A stretch of DNA of 64,000 nucleotides from Lysobacter sp. ISL-50 (lineage in GTDB: Bacteria; Pseudomonadota; Gammaproteobacteria; Xanthomonadales; Xanthomonadaceae). The translations under genes were made by a program, and so were the position numbers. The stretch lies in NCBI RefSeq assembly GCF_018612875.1, contig NZ_JAGGRI010000003.1:127907-191906 (forward strand), read 5' to 3'. The notes beneath the pieces are model-generated. The model made no database searches and was not told where the DNA came from. It saw only the letters and a program-made list of their open reading frames with translations. Every line of letters begins with the position of its first letter. The first letter of the stretch is position 1. Positions 1-8,600 of the stretch are shown here, one piece after another.

Positions 1-58
1 TAGTCACCATTGACATGAATCAGCATGCGCTGACTTTCCGCCCGCACCCGGCTCAACC

Positions 59-730
59 ATGACTCCCGCTGCTTTTGTAAAGGCGCTGGCTGCATTCAGC
101 CTGGACAACGTCTTCAATCCCTACGCGGACGTGTGCGCTGTGCACGATCGCGCCGATGCCGCCGAGTCGCGTCGACGTAACCTGCGCACATACTTGGCCG
201 CGTCCGCCGACATCGGCGTGGACACGATCTGGATGGGCCGGGATCTGGGTTATCGGGGTGGACGACGCACGGGGCTGGCGCTGACCGACGAGTACCACTT
301 GCCGGAAATTGCGAAGCGGTATCCAGGGTGCCAGTCACGCCAGGCTACACGCGGACCCGCCGTTGCGGAGCGAACCGCCGCTGAGATCTGGGCGGTGCTT
401 CGGGTGATCGACACGCCCCCGCTGCTGTGGAATGTCTTCCCTTTCCATCCGCATGAGCCTAACAACCCGTTCAGTAACCGACGTTTCACGGCGCGAGAAC
501 TCGACCAGGTTGACGAGCTTAACAACGCGCTCATTGCTTGGCTGAATATCCGTCAGATTGTTGCGATCGGACAGGATGCGGCGCAGTACGCGCGGCGGTT
601 CGGCGTGAAGGTGATCACCATTAGGCATCCGAGCTATGGAGGCGTCAGAGAGTTCAGAGAAGGGATGCAGCAACTGTATAAGCTGCCCGACAGTGCCGTG
701 AGACGGGCAACGCAGGCTACGCTCATCTAG
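59..730 (+). CDS. Uracil-DNA glycosylase-like protein
   Basis: A 223-residue protein resembling the uracil-DNA glycosylase fold. Near the N-terminus it has GRDLGYRGGRRTGLAL, in the middle NVFPFHPHEPNNPFSNR (the N-x-x-P-x-H substrate pocket style) and near the C-terminus RHPSYGG, which matches the HPS-type leucine-loop motif of the superfamily. Such enzymes excise uracil or modified pyrimidines from DNA; the substrate here is unknown. It converges on the thymidylate-synthase-like gene, with the two stop codons overlapping by 4 nt. A pyrimidine-DNA enzyme facing a TS-like enzyme suggests a shared theme of pyrimidine or base modification, but that is inference from position. Confidence 0.75.
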   Translation: MTPAAFVKALAAFSLDNVFNPYADVCAVHDRADAAESRRRNLRTYLAASADIGVDTIWMGRDLGYRGGRRTGLALTDEYHLPEIAKRYPGCQSRQATRGPAVAERTAAEIWAVLRVIDTPPLLWNVFPFHPHEPNNPFSNRRFTARELDQVDELNNALIAWLNIRQIVAIGQDAAQYARRFGVKVITIRHPSYGGVREFREGMQQLYKLPDSAVRRATQATLI

Positions 731-1536
731 GCTGTTGTGAGCAGTACGCGCGTGAGGAGCGCATTGGTGGCTGCTACGCCACCGAATGCCTCCACGTCGA
801 GATGCGCCAAGGTGCTGACGCAGGTCAGCACGCCCGGCGTATGTCCGGACTCGGTTGCCACGAACGACTGCAGTTGGCTCAAGCCGATCAGGTTCCCTAC
901 CGCACGACGTCCATAATGATGGGACCGATAGACGGCCGTGAGGTCAATCGCCTCGCGTGCGCGGTCGAGTTTGAAACTGAGATGGCTTAGACAAGGGATG
1001 TTAGTGGCGCGTCCGCCGTCGCTTGTAGGTCCGTAGATTGGCAGCTCTCCGCCGATCTCGTTGTCCAGCACATCGGCCACCTCATGCAGGCCCAGTTCGT
1101 AGGCGGCCTGATATTTGGTCCCCGCCCTGGTCCTTTGAAACTTGGTGACGATGACCTCAAGCGGATTGATCGTCTCTCTGGTCCGCGGGTGGGTCCGCTC
1201 CATCATGCGCATCGCGTACGTCCCCCAAGTTCCCGGCTTCTTGCCTTTTTTCATGGCCGCGAAAAATTGTCCATAGAAGTCGGGGCGCCCGTGACGCAAA
1301 TACATCCGTTGTGGAAAGATGGTCGCAGCAACGGTGTACACCCCGATTCCGTCATCCGTCTTGCGAAGCTCTGCGTCGACGGCATTGATGGCCGCGACGT
1401 CGTCTGCGGTGAGCGTCGACGGAGATGTGATCTCGAGAACGAAGTTCCGGTCGGTGCGCCCTGGCGCCGCGGCCAAACTGCCAACAGCGCTCAACCATGC
1501 GGGAACTATCCTCTCCGAACAAAACAGCTTAGCCAT
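727..1536 (-). CDS. Thymidylate-synthase-like protein
   Basis: A 269-residue protein. Its C-terminal half follows the thymidylate synthase pattern: a Pro-Cys pair (NIPCLSHLSF, C182) where TS has its catalytic PC, then YRSHHYGRRAVGNLIGLSQLQ (R204, N215) where TS has QRSxDxxLGxPFNIA. The TS histidine-tyrosine region is replaced by AHLDVE. True TS methylates dUMP using folate, and relatives make hydroxymethyl pyrimidines; retention of Cys, Arg and Asn suggests nucleotide chemistry could persist, but the substrate is uncertain. It is the last gene of a five-gene operon, starting 3 nt after the protease gene. Superfamily assignment is from motif reading only. Confidence 0.65.
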   Translation of the reverse strand: MAKLFCSERIVPAWLSAVGSLAAAPGRTDRNFVLEITSPSTLTADDVAAINAVDAELRKTDDGIGVYTVAATIFPQRMYLRHGRPDFYGQFFAAMKKGKKPGTWGTYAMRMMERTHPRTRETINPLEVIVTKFQRTRAGTKYQAAYELGLHEVADVLDNEIGGELPIYGPTSDGGRATNIPCLSHLSFKLDRAREAIDLTAVYRSHHYGRRAVGNLIGLSQLQSFVATESGHTPGVLTCVSTLAHLDVEAFGGVAATNALLTRVLLTTA

Positions 1537-1539
1537 GTG

Positions 1540-2172
1540 TCAGGCTCCAAAAGCGCAGAGTGCATGCTCGCGAACATACGTTACCGATATCCAGGCAACC
1601 CCATACTGACCCCAGCCGCGTCCCCAGCTGTTACGAATCAGAAAATGTGCTTCGCCGTCTTTCCAGCCGAGACCAACGATGGCGACCGCATGCAGGACCA
1701 CTGGCATGAGGGCCGCGGCTTCGAACGTGACTACGCCATCGACAGGCATGTAGAAGCTTTCGGTGAGTCGTAGGCCGATCCCTACCGGCCGATGCTCACA
1801 CAGCATCGCGCAGATGACTCCGGCATCCAAAGGCAGCATAGCGACGCCACCGCCATGCAGGTCAAAGGTGCTGGGCGGAGCAGGCACTGGCGCGACAGGC
1901 TCTACAGCTTGGTAGGGAAAATCCGATTCCACCGGCTGTCCATTGGACGTCGCGCGCAATGCGGCATCCAAGGGAACGCCGGTTCCAGGCAACCACGAGG
2001 GAACGAGGCAGGCGGCGCCCTGATAGGCGTACTCCGGACTGAGAGCTTCAACGCCGGTTGCGGCGTCGAGATTCAATTCAGCCAAGGCGAACGCAATGCA
2101 GGTCGGCCGAAGCCCTTGATCGCGTGCGGGGAACCTGGCTTGCGCAAGAATGACCTCTTCCTTGATCGTCAC
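1540..2172 (-). CDS. Papain-like (C1 family) cysteine peptidase
   Basis: A 210-residue cysteine peptidase with the papain catalytic set: Q19 and C25 in RDQGLRPTCIAFAL, H161 in LHAVAIVGLG, and N181 in IRNSWGRGWG. No signal peptide or propeptide is visible, so it should act in the cytoplasm and needs other control. The start is a GTG whose bases overlap the stop of the upstream gene (GTGA), with a GGGAGAG ribosome site. The upstream gene encodes a metallopeptidase carrying a chagasin-like domain, the classic inhibitor fold for C1 peptidases, so a protease-inhibitor pair in cis is likely. Function is inferred; the catalytic residues are read directly. Confidence 0.85.
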   Translation of the reverse strand: MTIKEEVILAQARFPARDQGLRPTCIAFALAELNLDAATGVEALSPEYAYQGAACLVPSWLPGTGVPLDAALRATSNGQPVESDFPYQAVEPVAPVPAPPSTFDLHGGGVAMLPLDAGVICAMLCEHRPVGIGLRLTESFYMPVDGVVTFEAAALMPVVLHAVAIVGLGWKDGEAHFLIRNSWGRGWGQYGVAWISVTYVREHALCAFGA

Positions 2173-3176
2173 GCGGTCGGACTCTCCCGGAGCAGCTGCT
2201 GTTTGGCGATGCTTGTCAGCCCGGGGGCAATGTTCTCGAACGAGGTCCTGGCCTCAAAGGTGTTCGCCGGCGTTTCCTTCGCCCATGGTCGTACTTCTTC
2301 CATCGCAAGCACGGCGGGGCTGTCGTTGACTCCGGCCGTGTCATGCGCAAGCAGGAACTCAGCGGTGGTGGGGCCGCCAAACACGGAGTCGGTTGAGATC
2401 CCCTCTTTGCTTGACGCACGAGTCGGCCGGATCTGAAAACCTTCCGAAGCCAGTTCGTCCAGCGCCCAGAGGTAACCCGCACTCGCGTGGCTGCTAAAGC
2501 GCACGACTATCCGGTCCTCCGCGCGAGGTTCCAACACGCTGTCGCGATCGCGCTCATCCAGCAGCCAGACCTCCTTGCGCGCATCGAACGCCTGGCCGGC
2601 AAGCAGCTCTTCTTTGATGGCCAAAGGCTGGACGTTGATCAACCGCTTCACCTCGGCAGGCGCCATCAGTTTGTGGCGGGCCAAAGACCACGCCGCCGCC
2701 GTATAGCTGATGCCAAGCCGGAGCGACAGCTGATAGAGGAGCCGCGGGTCCGCCAGCGATTGCATGGTCCAGCCCTTGCGGCGCATCACGTGCGCCAGCA
2801 ATGCCCGAGGGACCATGAGCTGGTAGGCAAACCAGTCCGCTTCCAGCTCATGGCGAGCCGCTTGAGGCCCATAGTCTAATGAATCGTCCGCAGTGGAGTC
2901 ATGGCCCATAAAGTAGTGGCCCAACTCGTGGGCGCAGGTCATATGGATCAGTCCAGCGGATCGCTCGGAGTTGATCAGTATCCCGGACGCATCGTCCCGG
3001 ATGAACGCACCTAGGAGCTTGTCCAGCGGCCTCAGTAGCACCGGCACGCGCTCTTTGCCCGCAATAAGGAAGGGGTCCACGCGCGTGTAGCCTTCTTGCT
3101 CGACGCGCCCCTTAGCCCCCGAGTCGCGATATACCTCGGACGCGCGACGTGCGGCAGCCATGATCAGAGGGAGCAT
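2169..3176 (-). CDS. ImmA/IrrE metallopeptidase fused to chagasin-like inhibitor domain
   Basis: A 335-residue fusion. The N-terminal part (about 1-190) is an ImmA/IrrE zinc metallopeptidase with HELGH at 83-87 and a downstream glutamate in HELEADWFA (E112). The C-terminal part (about 215-335) carries the three chagasin (I42) loops: SHASAGYLWAL for NPTTGYxW, VFGGPTTAEFLL for the GxGG loop, and EEVRPW for the RPW loop. Chagasins block papain-type peptidases, and the next gene in the operon is one. ImmA/IrrE enzymes usually cleave a partner XRE repressor, and the preceding gene encodes one. The protein could therefore link repressor cleavage to protease release. The family calls are solid; the regulatory scheme is inference. 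Confidence 0.8.
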   Translation of the reverse strand: MLPLIMAAARRASEVYRDSGAKGRVEQEGYTRVDPFLIAGKERVPVLLRPLDKLLGAFIRDDASGILINSERSAGLIHMTCAHELGHYFMGHDSTADDSLDYGPQAARHELEADWFAYQLMVPRALLAHVMRRKGWTMQSLADPRLLYQLSLRLGISYTAAAWSLARHKLMAPAEVKRLINVQPLAIKEELLAGQAFDARKEVWLLDERDRDSVLEPRAEDRIVVRFSSHASAGYLWALDELASEGFQIRPTRASSKEGISTDSVFGGPTTAEFLLAHDTAGVNDSPAVLAMEEVRPWAKETPANTFEARTSFENIAPGLTSIAKQQLLRESPTA

Positions 3177-3179
3177 TCC

Positions 3180-3542
3180 TTACTCCTTTCGCGTCACCTT
3201 GGGTGATTGCTTCAAAAACTCGGCGAACCGGGCCACTTCGTCTAGATCACGTTCCGATAAGCCTTTGATGGCGCGCGCCAGGAACGCTAGCTGTTCGGGT
3301 GCCTTCGGGGCCGGCTCCCTCCCCGTCAACAAAGATTCCATGGTCCGTCGATAGAGGCGAGCCAAGATGTTGAGCTCGGTGGATTCGACCTTGCGGGCCC
3401 CCGACTCAATCTTCGTGACGGCAGGACGGGAAATTCCTAAAGCCCCAGCGACGTCTTCCTGGGTCAGGCCGACGTATTCCCGCGCCAACCGCAGTCGTTC
3501 GGCCATCTCAGCGCGCTGATCGCCCTTCTCCGAACTAGTCAT
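3180..3542 (-). CDS. XRE-family helix-turn-helix regulator
   Basis: A 120-residue DNA-binding protein with an XRE helix-turn-helix at about residues 14-70 (LREYVGLTQEDVAGALGISRPAVTKIE region) and a C-terminal extension of unknown role. Its start overlaps the end of the acyl-carrier-like gene by 8 nt and it ends 3 nt before the ImmA/IrrE gene. XRE followed by ImmA/IrrE is a standard repressor-antirepressor pair, so it probably represses its own operon, perhaps through the dyad just upstream of the first gene. Confidence 0.85.
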   Translation of the reverse strand: MTSSEKGDQRAEMAERLRLAREYVGLTQEDVAGALGISRPAVTKIESGARKVESTELNILARLYRRTMESLLTGREPAPKAPEQLAFLARAIKGLSERDLDEVARFAEFLKQSPKVTRKE

Positions 3543-3816
3543 GGGGGTGCTCTGTAATGTAGTCGAGAACTTGGCAGGTCAGCAGCTCAACAAACTGCTC
3601 TTTCGACTCGTACCCGCCCCTGCGAATCACGACCTCTGCCGGAATGCTTCGACCCAGCAGCGTGTCGAGCTGCAACAGCGCCTCCACCGCCGTAAGGGAG
3701 TCCAGCGGTGCACCCAGCAGGCCAGAGGTGTCCCGCGGGTCTTCACCGAGTTCAATCGCCATCTCCTCCCAGAACTGGCCCAGAACCGCCTCTATCTCCG
3801 CCTTCCTGTCGTTCAT
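3535..3816 (-). CDS. Acyl-carrier-protein-like protein
   Basis: A 93-residue acidic helical protein of acyl carrier size. It has LLGAPLDSLTAVEALLQLD, where D39-S40-L41 matches the phosphopantetheine attachment site DSL. The ATG at 3816 is chosen because GGAG lies 7 nt upstream; a GTG one codon earlier is possible. It is the first gene of the operon. No fatty acid, polyketide or peptide synthetase gene lies nearby, so it is not part of an ordinary lipid pathway here. It may carry an acyl or aminoacyl group to a partner in the operon, which is speculation. Confidence 0.7.
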   Translation of the reverse strand: MNDRKAEIEAVLGQFWEEMAIELGEDPRDTSGLLGAPLDSLTAVEALLQLDTLLGRSIPAEVVIRRGGYESKEQFVELLTCQVLDYITEHPHD

Positions 3817-3837
3817 CACGTCTCCGCAGAAAATCGC

Positions 3838-3857
3838 ACGTTATGTTCTAAAAACGT
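3838..3857. promoter_or_regulatory. Dyad upstream of ACP operon, candidate XRE operator
   Basis: ACGTT, 10 nt, AACGT: an inverted repeat 22 nt before the first start codon of the five-gene operon. Placement fits an operator for the operon's own XRE protein. The half sites are short, so this is only a candidate. Confidence 0.3.
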
Positions 3858-4432
3858 ACCACGTCGCGGAAGTGAAGGGAACCTGGACGGTTGAGTGTTC
3901 CGACAGACGGCCCTGGCTGAGGGCGAGCTGGGACTAGTCGTGGTCAGAAAGTGCGAGCGGCCGAGGCGGATTCTGACCTCAGGCCGGTCGACGCCAACGC
4001 CGTTGTCTGGCGGCCTGGGGCCGACTGAGGCCGTCGGGGGCCGCTCGCGGCCGACACGTGCCGGGACACGGCGACGCAGGTCAACCTGCAAGCCGACCCC
4101 GGCCGTCCGACCGCAGGGACATGCAGGGCCGTACAGGGACACCAGGGGATCAAGAGAGTTAGCCCCCAGTTGCCGTGGGCGCGCCAGTTTCCAGCGGTGA
4201 ACCCTCTCCGCTCTCCGCACGCCCCTCCGAAAGCCCCAGTCCTGGCGGCCTTCCGCGATGGGCGTTTGGTTTTGACCTTTGGGCCAAACCGCCGAAACGG
4301 TTCGTTTTCCCCTCTCTCCACCCCATTTTTCTCCGGTCGGTTGGTCCTGAGACCAAACGCTCGTTTGCGCAAAGCGCCAAAAACAAGGTGGATTTCGCCG
4401 GCCCTATTTTCTACGTTGGATTCGGACTTAGG
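3858..4432. other. Gene-poor region, rich in short dyads
   Basis: About 575 bp without a convincing gene. The first half is very GC-rich with many GGCC steps. The second half has T-rich stretches and small hairpins such as TTGGTC-CTGA-GACCAA near 4343. Composition resembles the other gene-free stretch near 25.6-25.9 kb. Open frames here lack ribosome sites and homology-like features. Confidence 0.4.
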
Positions 4433-5089
4433 TTATCCGCCGCGATTCGAACGATCTGCCTCGGCATCGCCGGGGTGCGGAATTAGGCCCCAGACCATCG
4501 CCAGTCGCACGAGTGCGATGTCACTTCTCACCCGCAGCCTAGCCATCACCTTCGTCCGCACGGTGCGAACGGTCGATTCGGTCAGCGCAAGCTCCAGGGC
4601 GATATCGCTTGTGCGCTTACCTTGCACCATTAGCCGCGCCACCTCCAATTGCCGGGCGCTGAGATAGTCGAACGGCGAGGCCTCAAACAATAGTCTGACT
4701 CCCAGCGCGTCATCCAGAAATCGGCGTCCGGCAGCCACCTCGCGCACCGCGCGGATGACAGCAGCTCCGTCCTGCGCTTTCGATACGTAACCACTCGCAC
4801 CAGCCGCCAGCAAACTGCGAGGCACTGCTCCGCGTTCAATGACCGACACAATGAGGATCTTCATCTCGGGGTCGCGCACCAGCAACCGGCGCGTGACCTC
4901 CAGCCCGTCCCACTCCGGCAGGTGGAAGTCGCACAGCACCACATCGGGCTTGCACTCCGAAATCGCAGCGAGCGCATCCTTGCCGTTCGATGCTTCTCCT
5001 ACCACGCGCACATCGTTCTGCGTCTCCAGCGCTCCTCTCAAGCCCAGTCGCACCAAAGGATGGTCGTCGATTACAAATACTCGAATCAT
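4433..5089 (-). CDS. NarL/FixJ-type LuxR response regulator
   Basis: A 218-residue two-component response regulator. The receiver domain (1-120) has the acidic pair in FVIDDH, the phosphoacceptor D54 in VVLCDFHLP and the conserved K104 in GYVSKA. A LuxR/GerE helix-turn-helix covers about 142-207 (LSARQLEVARLMVQGKRTSDIALEL..). It would be activated by a sensor kinase phosphorylating D54 and then bind DNA as a dimer. No kinase is adjacent; the nearest is at 36-37.6 kb and has its own receiver. The gene is divergent from the RHS gene and might regulate it, which is untested. Confidence 0.9.
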   Translation of the reverse strand: MIRVFVIDDHPLVRLGLRGALETQNDVRVVGEASNGKDALAAISECKPDVVLCDFHLPEWDGLEVTRRLLVRDPEMKILIVSVIERGAVPRSLLAAGASGYVSKAQDGAAVIRAVREVAAGRRFLDDALGVRLLFEASPFDYLSARQLEVARLMVQGKRTSDIALELALTESTVRTVRTKVMARLRVRSDIALVRLAMVWGLIPHPGDAEADRSNRGG

Positions 5090-5640
5090 CTTCTTCCTCG
5101 GGAATCATCCGCCGAGGACAGACTTAGCCAATACAAGCCGGCCGCTATCAACATAATCATTTGTAATTTGCGATTCGCCGACGCCAATGTCGGCTAATGG
5201 CATTTATCGATAGACAAACGCCTAGGCTGGTGGATCGAAATACCAAGTAAAAGTCAGATTTTGCTTACTCTCAGCCCTTGCCTTAGCTGCTAGCGTGGAG
5301 CCCCACCGACGCACCCAAAGTACACTTCGGGCGAGCAAGGAGGGCTATGTCACATTCACGAAATTTAGCTACAGACCGAACAAGAAGCACCGAGGCTTTC
5401 GCAGTCTCTTCGAACGAGATAACCTTCGGCGAAACTGGCCATCAGGATGGCCTGGACGCTCAAGCACTCTTCTGGCGCCCCGCACTTAGACATGGACAGT
5501 TGTATGCCCACACTGAAGCTACTGGCCTCTCAGCCGGCACGAGCGGTCGTCGATTTTCTCCGCAATCCTCACCTCCCCAAGGCGTGGGCATCCGCCCGCG
5601 CTGTTCCGCTGTGCCAACAGGAGTAGCACCAAGGAATATC
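5090..5640. other. Upstream region of RHS gene
   Basis: A 550-bp divergent region. The RHS frame is open back to an ATG at 5347 that has a strong AAGGAGG 4 nt upstream. A start there would bury the signal peptide about 100 residues in, so the start at 5641 is preferred. Sequence before 5340 is more AT-rich and should hold both divergent promoters; no clear -35/-10 pair was assigned. Confidence 0.4.
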
Positions 5641-8600
5641 ATGAAAAAGAATCGAATATTCGCAGTAGCGCTCAGCGTGCTGGCCGCTTGGTCGGGCCTA
5701 GCGATCGCACAAGAACCCATTACGCCATGGAATTGGAAGCTCACCATTTACGATGCCTCCGATCACGAGTTAGAGAACAAGGAGTTCACCAGCCGAAGCG
5801 CGGCAGAGCAGTACCTCTGGGCGTCTTCTCCACTGAACGCGACGCTCAAGGAAGTCAAGCTCATTAAAGCGGGCGGATTGGGCGCCGAGTATCGGTATAC
5901 CGGAACTCGCTCATCGACAACTCCAGGTCCGTATCAGTACAACACATATGTTGAGGAGGGCCTGAAATGGTTTTCCAGTGAATCGGAAGCAGTTACCGCG
6001 CGTAAGCAACGCCTCACCTACGCCTGGGGTACAAGCCGGAAAGCTTGCGCCCCAATCTTTGAGGACGAAGAGTGGAGCAACGAACCTAATCCAACTGACT
6101 CCCAGAGGAAATATACTAGGGTATATGTATTCAATGAGGACGACCCTACTTGCAGACCCTACTGGGAATTTCCTTACTTCAATACTGAACTGGTTAACAA
6201 AAAACGCATTACCTTTCGCGACCACGTCAAAAATCAGGACGGCAATTTCTTTCGTGATCCGCAGCCATTCACGGGTTTGGAGGAGAGCGCACAAATCTTG
6301 CACACTGGACCCGCTCGCGACCCGTACGGAAGCAATTACACCCCGGAGCAATGGACCGTATTCAGTCGGCGAACGGCCAAGCTAGTCGGGCAACCCAATC
6401 ACTGCTCGCCGATCAAGGGCAATCCCTGCGATGTCGCTAGAGGTTCAAAGTATGAAATCGTAACCGACGCGGGCGGGTACGGCCCGCTGGATTTGATTCG
6501 CCAGTACGACTCCACCGATGCCGGTGGTTCGTTTGGCCGAGGGTGGCATGGCCCGTTTGACTACAGTTTGATGGTCTCAAACGACGGTAACCAATCCATC
6601 GTTCTCACGACCCCAAGTGGCAAACAAGTCGATCTGACGCGATCGTCTGGTTTGATCGACGACGCCCAACGGTATCGCAGCTCGGACAATCGCTCGGCTA
6701 CCGCGATGAAGTACTACAAAGGGGCTGGCGTGTATGCGGTCCGGGTCGAGTTTCCGGACATGTCGATCGAATTCCGCTACCCCGGCCCAGGTTACAGCGA
6801 GAGACCTAGCAGCATCACCTACAACGGCAACCAAGAAGTTCGGCTTAACTACGACACGCTCGGCCGCATCGAGCGCGCGGAGTACCTCGGCCGTTCGGTC
6901 AAGTATGTTTACGAGCACACCGATACCGAGCGCCTGCATAAGGTTTCAGCCGCGCTAATGCCGGATGGGCGGCTGATCACCTACGAGTACACGGCCGATG
7001 GCAACCTCGACCGCGTGGCGGACGACAGCGGTGAGTTGTTCAAGTACGGCTACAAGGCCGGCACGTCGCTGATCACATCGATTCTGGAAAGTGGCGAGCA
7101 TCCTCGTGGATACCAGTACGACGATTTACGCCGCCTGATCGGATCGACCAATGGACCGGCCCAGTACGGCTACGCCTATCAGCCCACCCAGACTACCGTG
7201 ACGTTTCCGAGCGGCCGGGTCGAGGTCACAGACTTTGAGCCCGAGCTCTCGCGACGACCGGTGCGCGAAGAGACCGTGGGCGGCTTGGTCACCTCGACAG
7301 CCTATACTTATAGCGGCCCCTACGACATCGTTACCGAGACCGACAACGCCGGTTTGACCACGATCCGGAAATACAACAGCAACTCGGAAACCGTTCAGAC
7401 CCTGCTGAACAATGCGGTGTTGCGGACTATCCTCACGACATATGAACCCGGAACGTCGCGGCCGACGCGGATTCAGGCCAACGATGGGACGAGCAATCTC
7501 ACCGCACAGACCGACTACACGTACAACACTCGTCGGCAGTTGACCTCGGTCGTTCGCAAAGATGCGAAGACGGCCGAACAGCGGACGACGACCCTGACCT
7601 ACTGCGAGGACGCGGACCTGACGGCTCCGGCTTCCACCTGCGCCACGCTGGGGGCCTTGAAGTCCGTAGACGGACCGCGCACCGACGTCGCCGATACGAC
7701 CGGTTATGACTACTTCGTCAGTGACGCGCCCGGCTGTGCAGTACCCGGTGGCAATTGCTCCTACCGGAAAGGTGATCTGTGGAAAATCAATTTCCCGATG
7801 GGTCAGACCCAGGAGTACTTGGCCTACGATGGCGGTGGCCGAACCTTGGGTTCTAAAGACTCCAACGGGGTCGTCACGAACTCGGAGTACGACCCGCGGG
7901 GTCGTTTGGCCGCGCAAAAGATTCGCGGTGCGAACGATTCGGTCAAGACCGATGACCGGATCACGCGATTCGAATACACCCCTAGCGGCTCGGTGAAACA
8001 GATCACCCTGCCGGATGGGACGTACACCCGGTTCACCTACGACGCCGCGCTGCGGCTGACAGACATCACCGACAACCTGGGTGACGTCATCCACTACACC
8101 CTGGACAACGCCGGCAATCGCAAGCAGGAAGACGTCAAGGCCGGGGGCACTACGGTCAGGCGCACCCTGTCGCGCGCCTTCAATGCGTTGGGTCAGTTGG
8201 AGGTACTGAAGGACGCGTCCCAGAATGCAACCAGCTTCCGCTACGACCTGGGCGGCAACCCCGACCGGACGACCGACGCCTTGGGGCGCATGACCGATCA
8301 GACCTACGATGGGCTAGGTCGTCTCAAGAAGACCCTTCAGGACGTGGGTGGACTGGCCGTCGAGACAAAGCTCGAATATGACCCGTTCGATCGCCTCGCT
8401 GGGGTGGTCGATCCTAAAGGATTGTCAACGGCCTACGTCTACAACGGCTTCGGAGATCAGACCAAGCTGACCAGTCCGGATACGGGCGTCACCGATTACA
8501 CCTATAACGCCGCCGGTCTGCTGGCGACGAAGAAGGATGCTAACGATACCGCGGCGCACACCTATACCTACGATGCGCTCGGGCGCCCTAAGACGGTCTC

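Noticed and set aside
5347..5640. Upstream start for the RHS protein with strong AAGGAGG
   Set aside because: Would place a clear signal peptide about 100 residues inside the protein; the 98 extra codons look non-coding. Kept as an alternative in the RHS entry.
7126..8094. 322-residue minus-strand frame inside the RHS gene
   Set aside because: Shadow of repetitive RHS coding sequence; no ribosome site, Arg/Val/Gly-rich composition.
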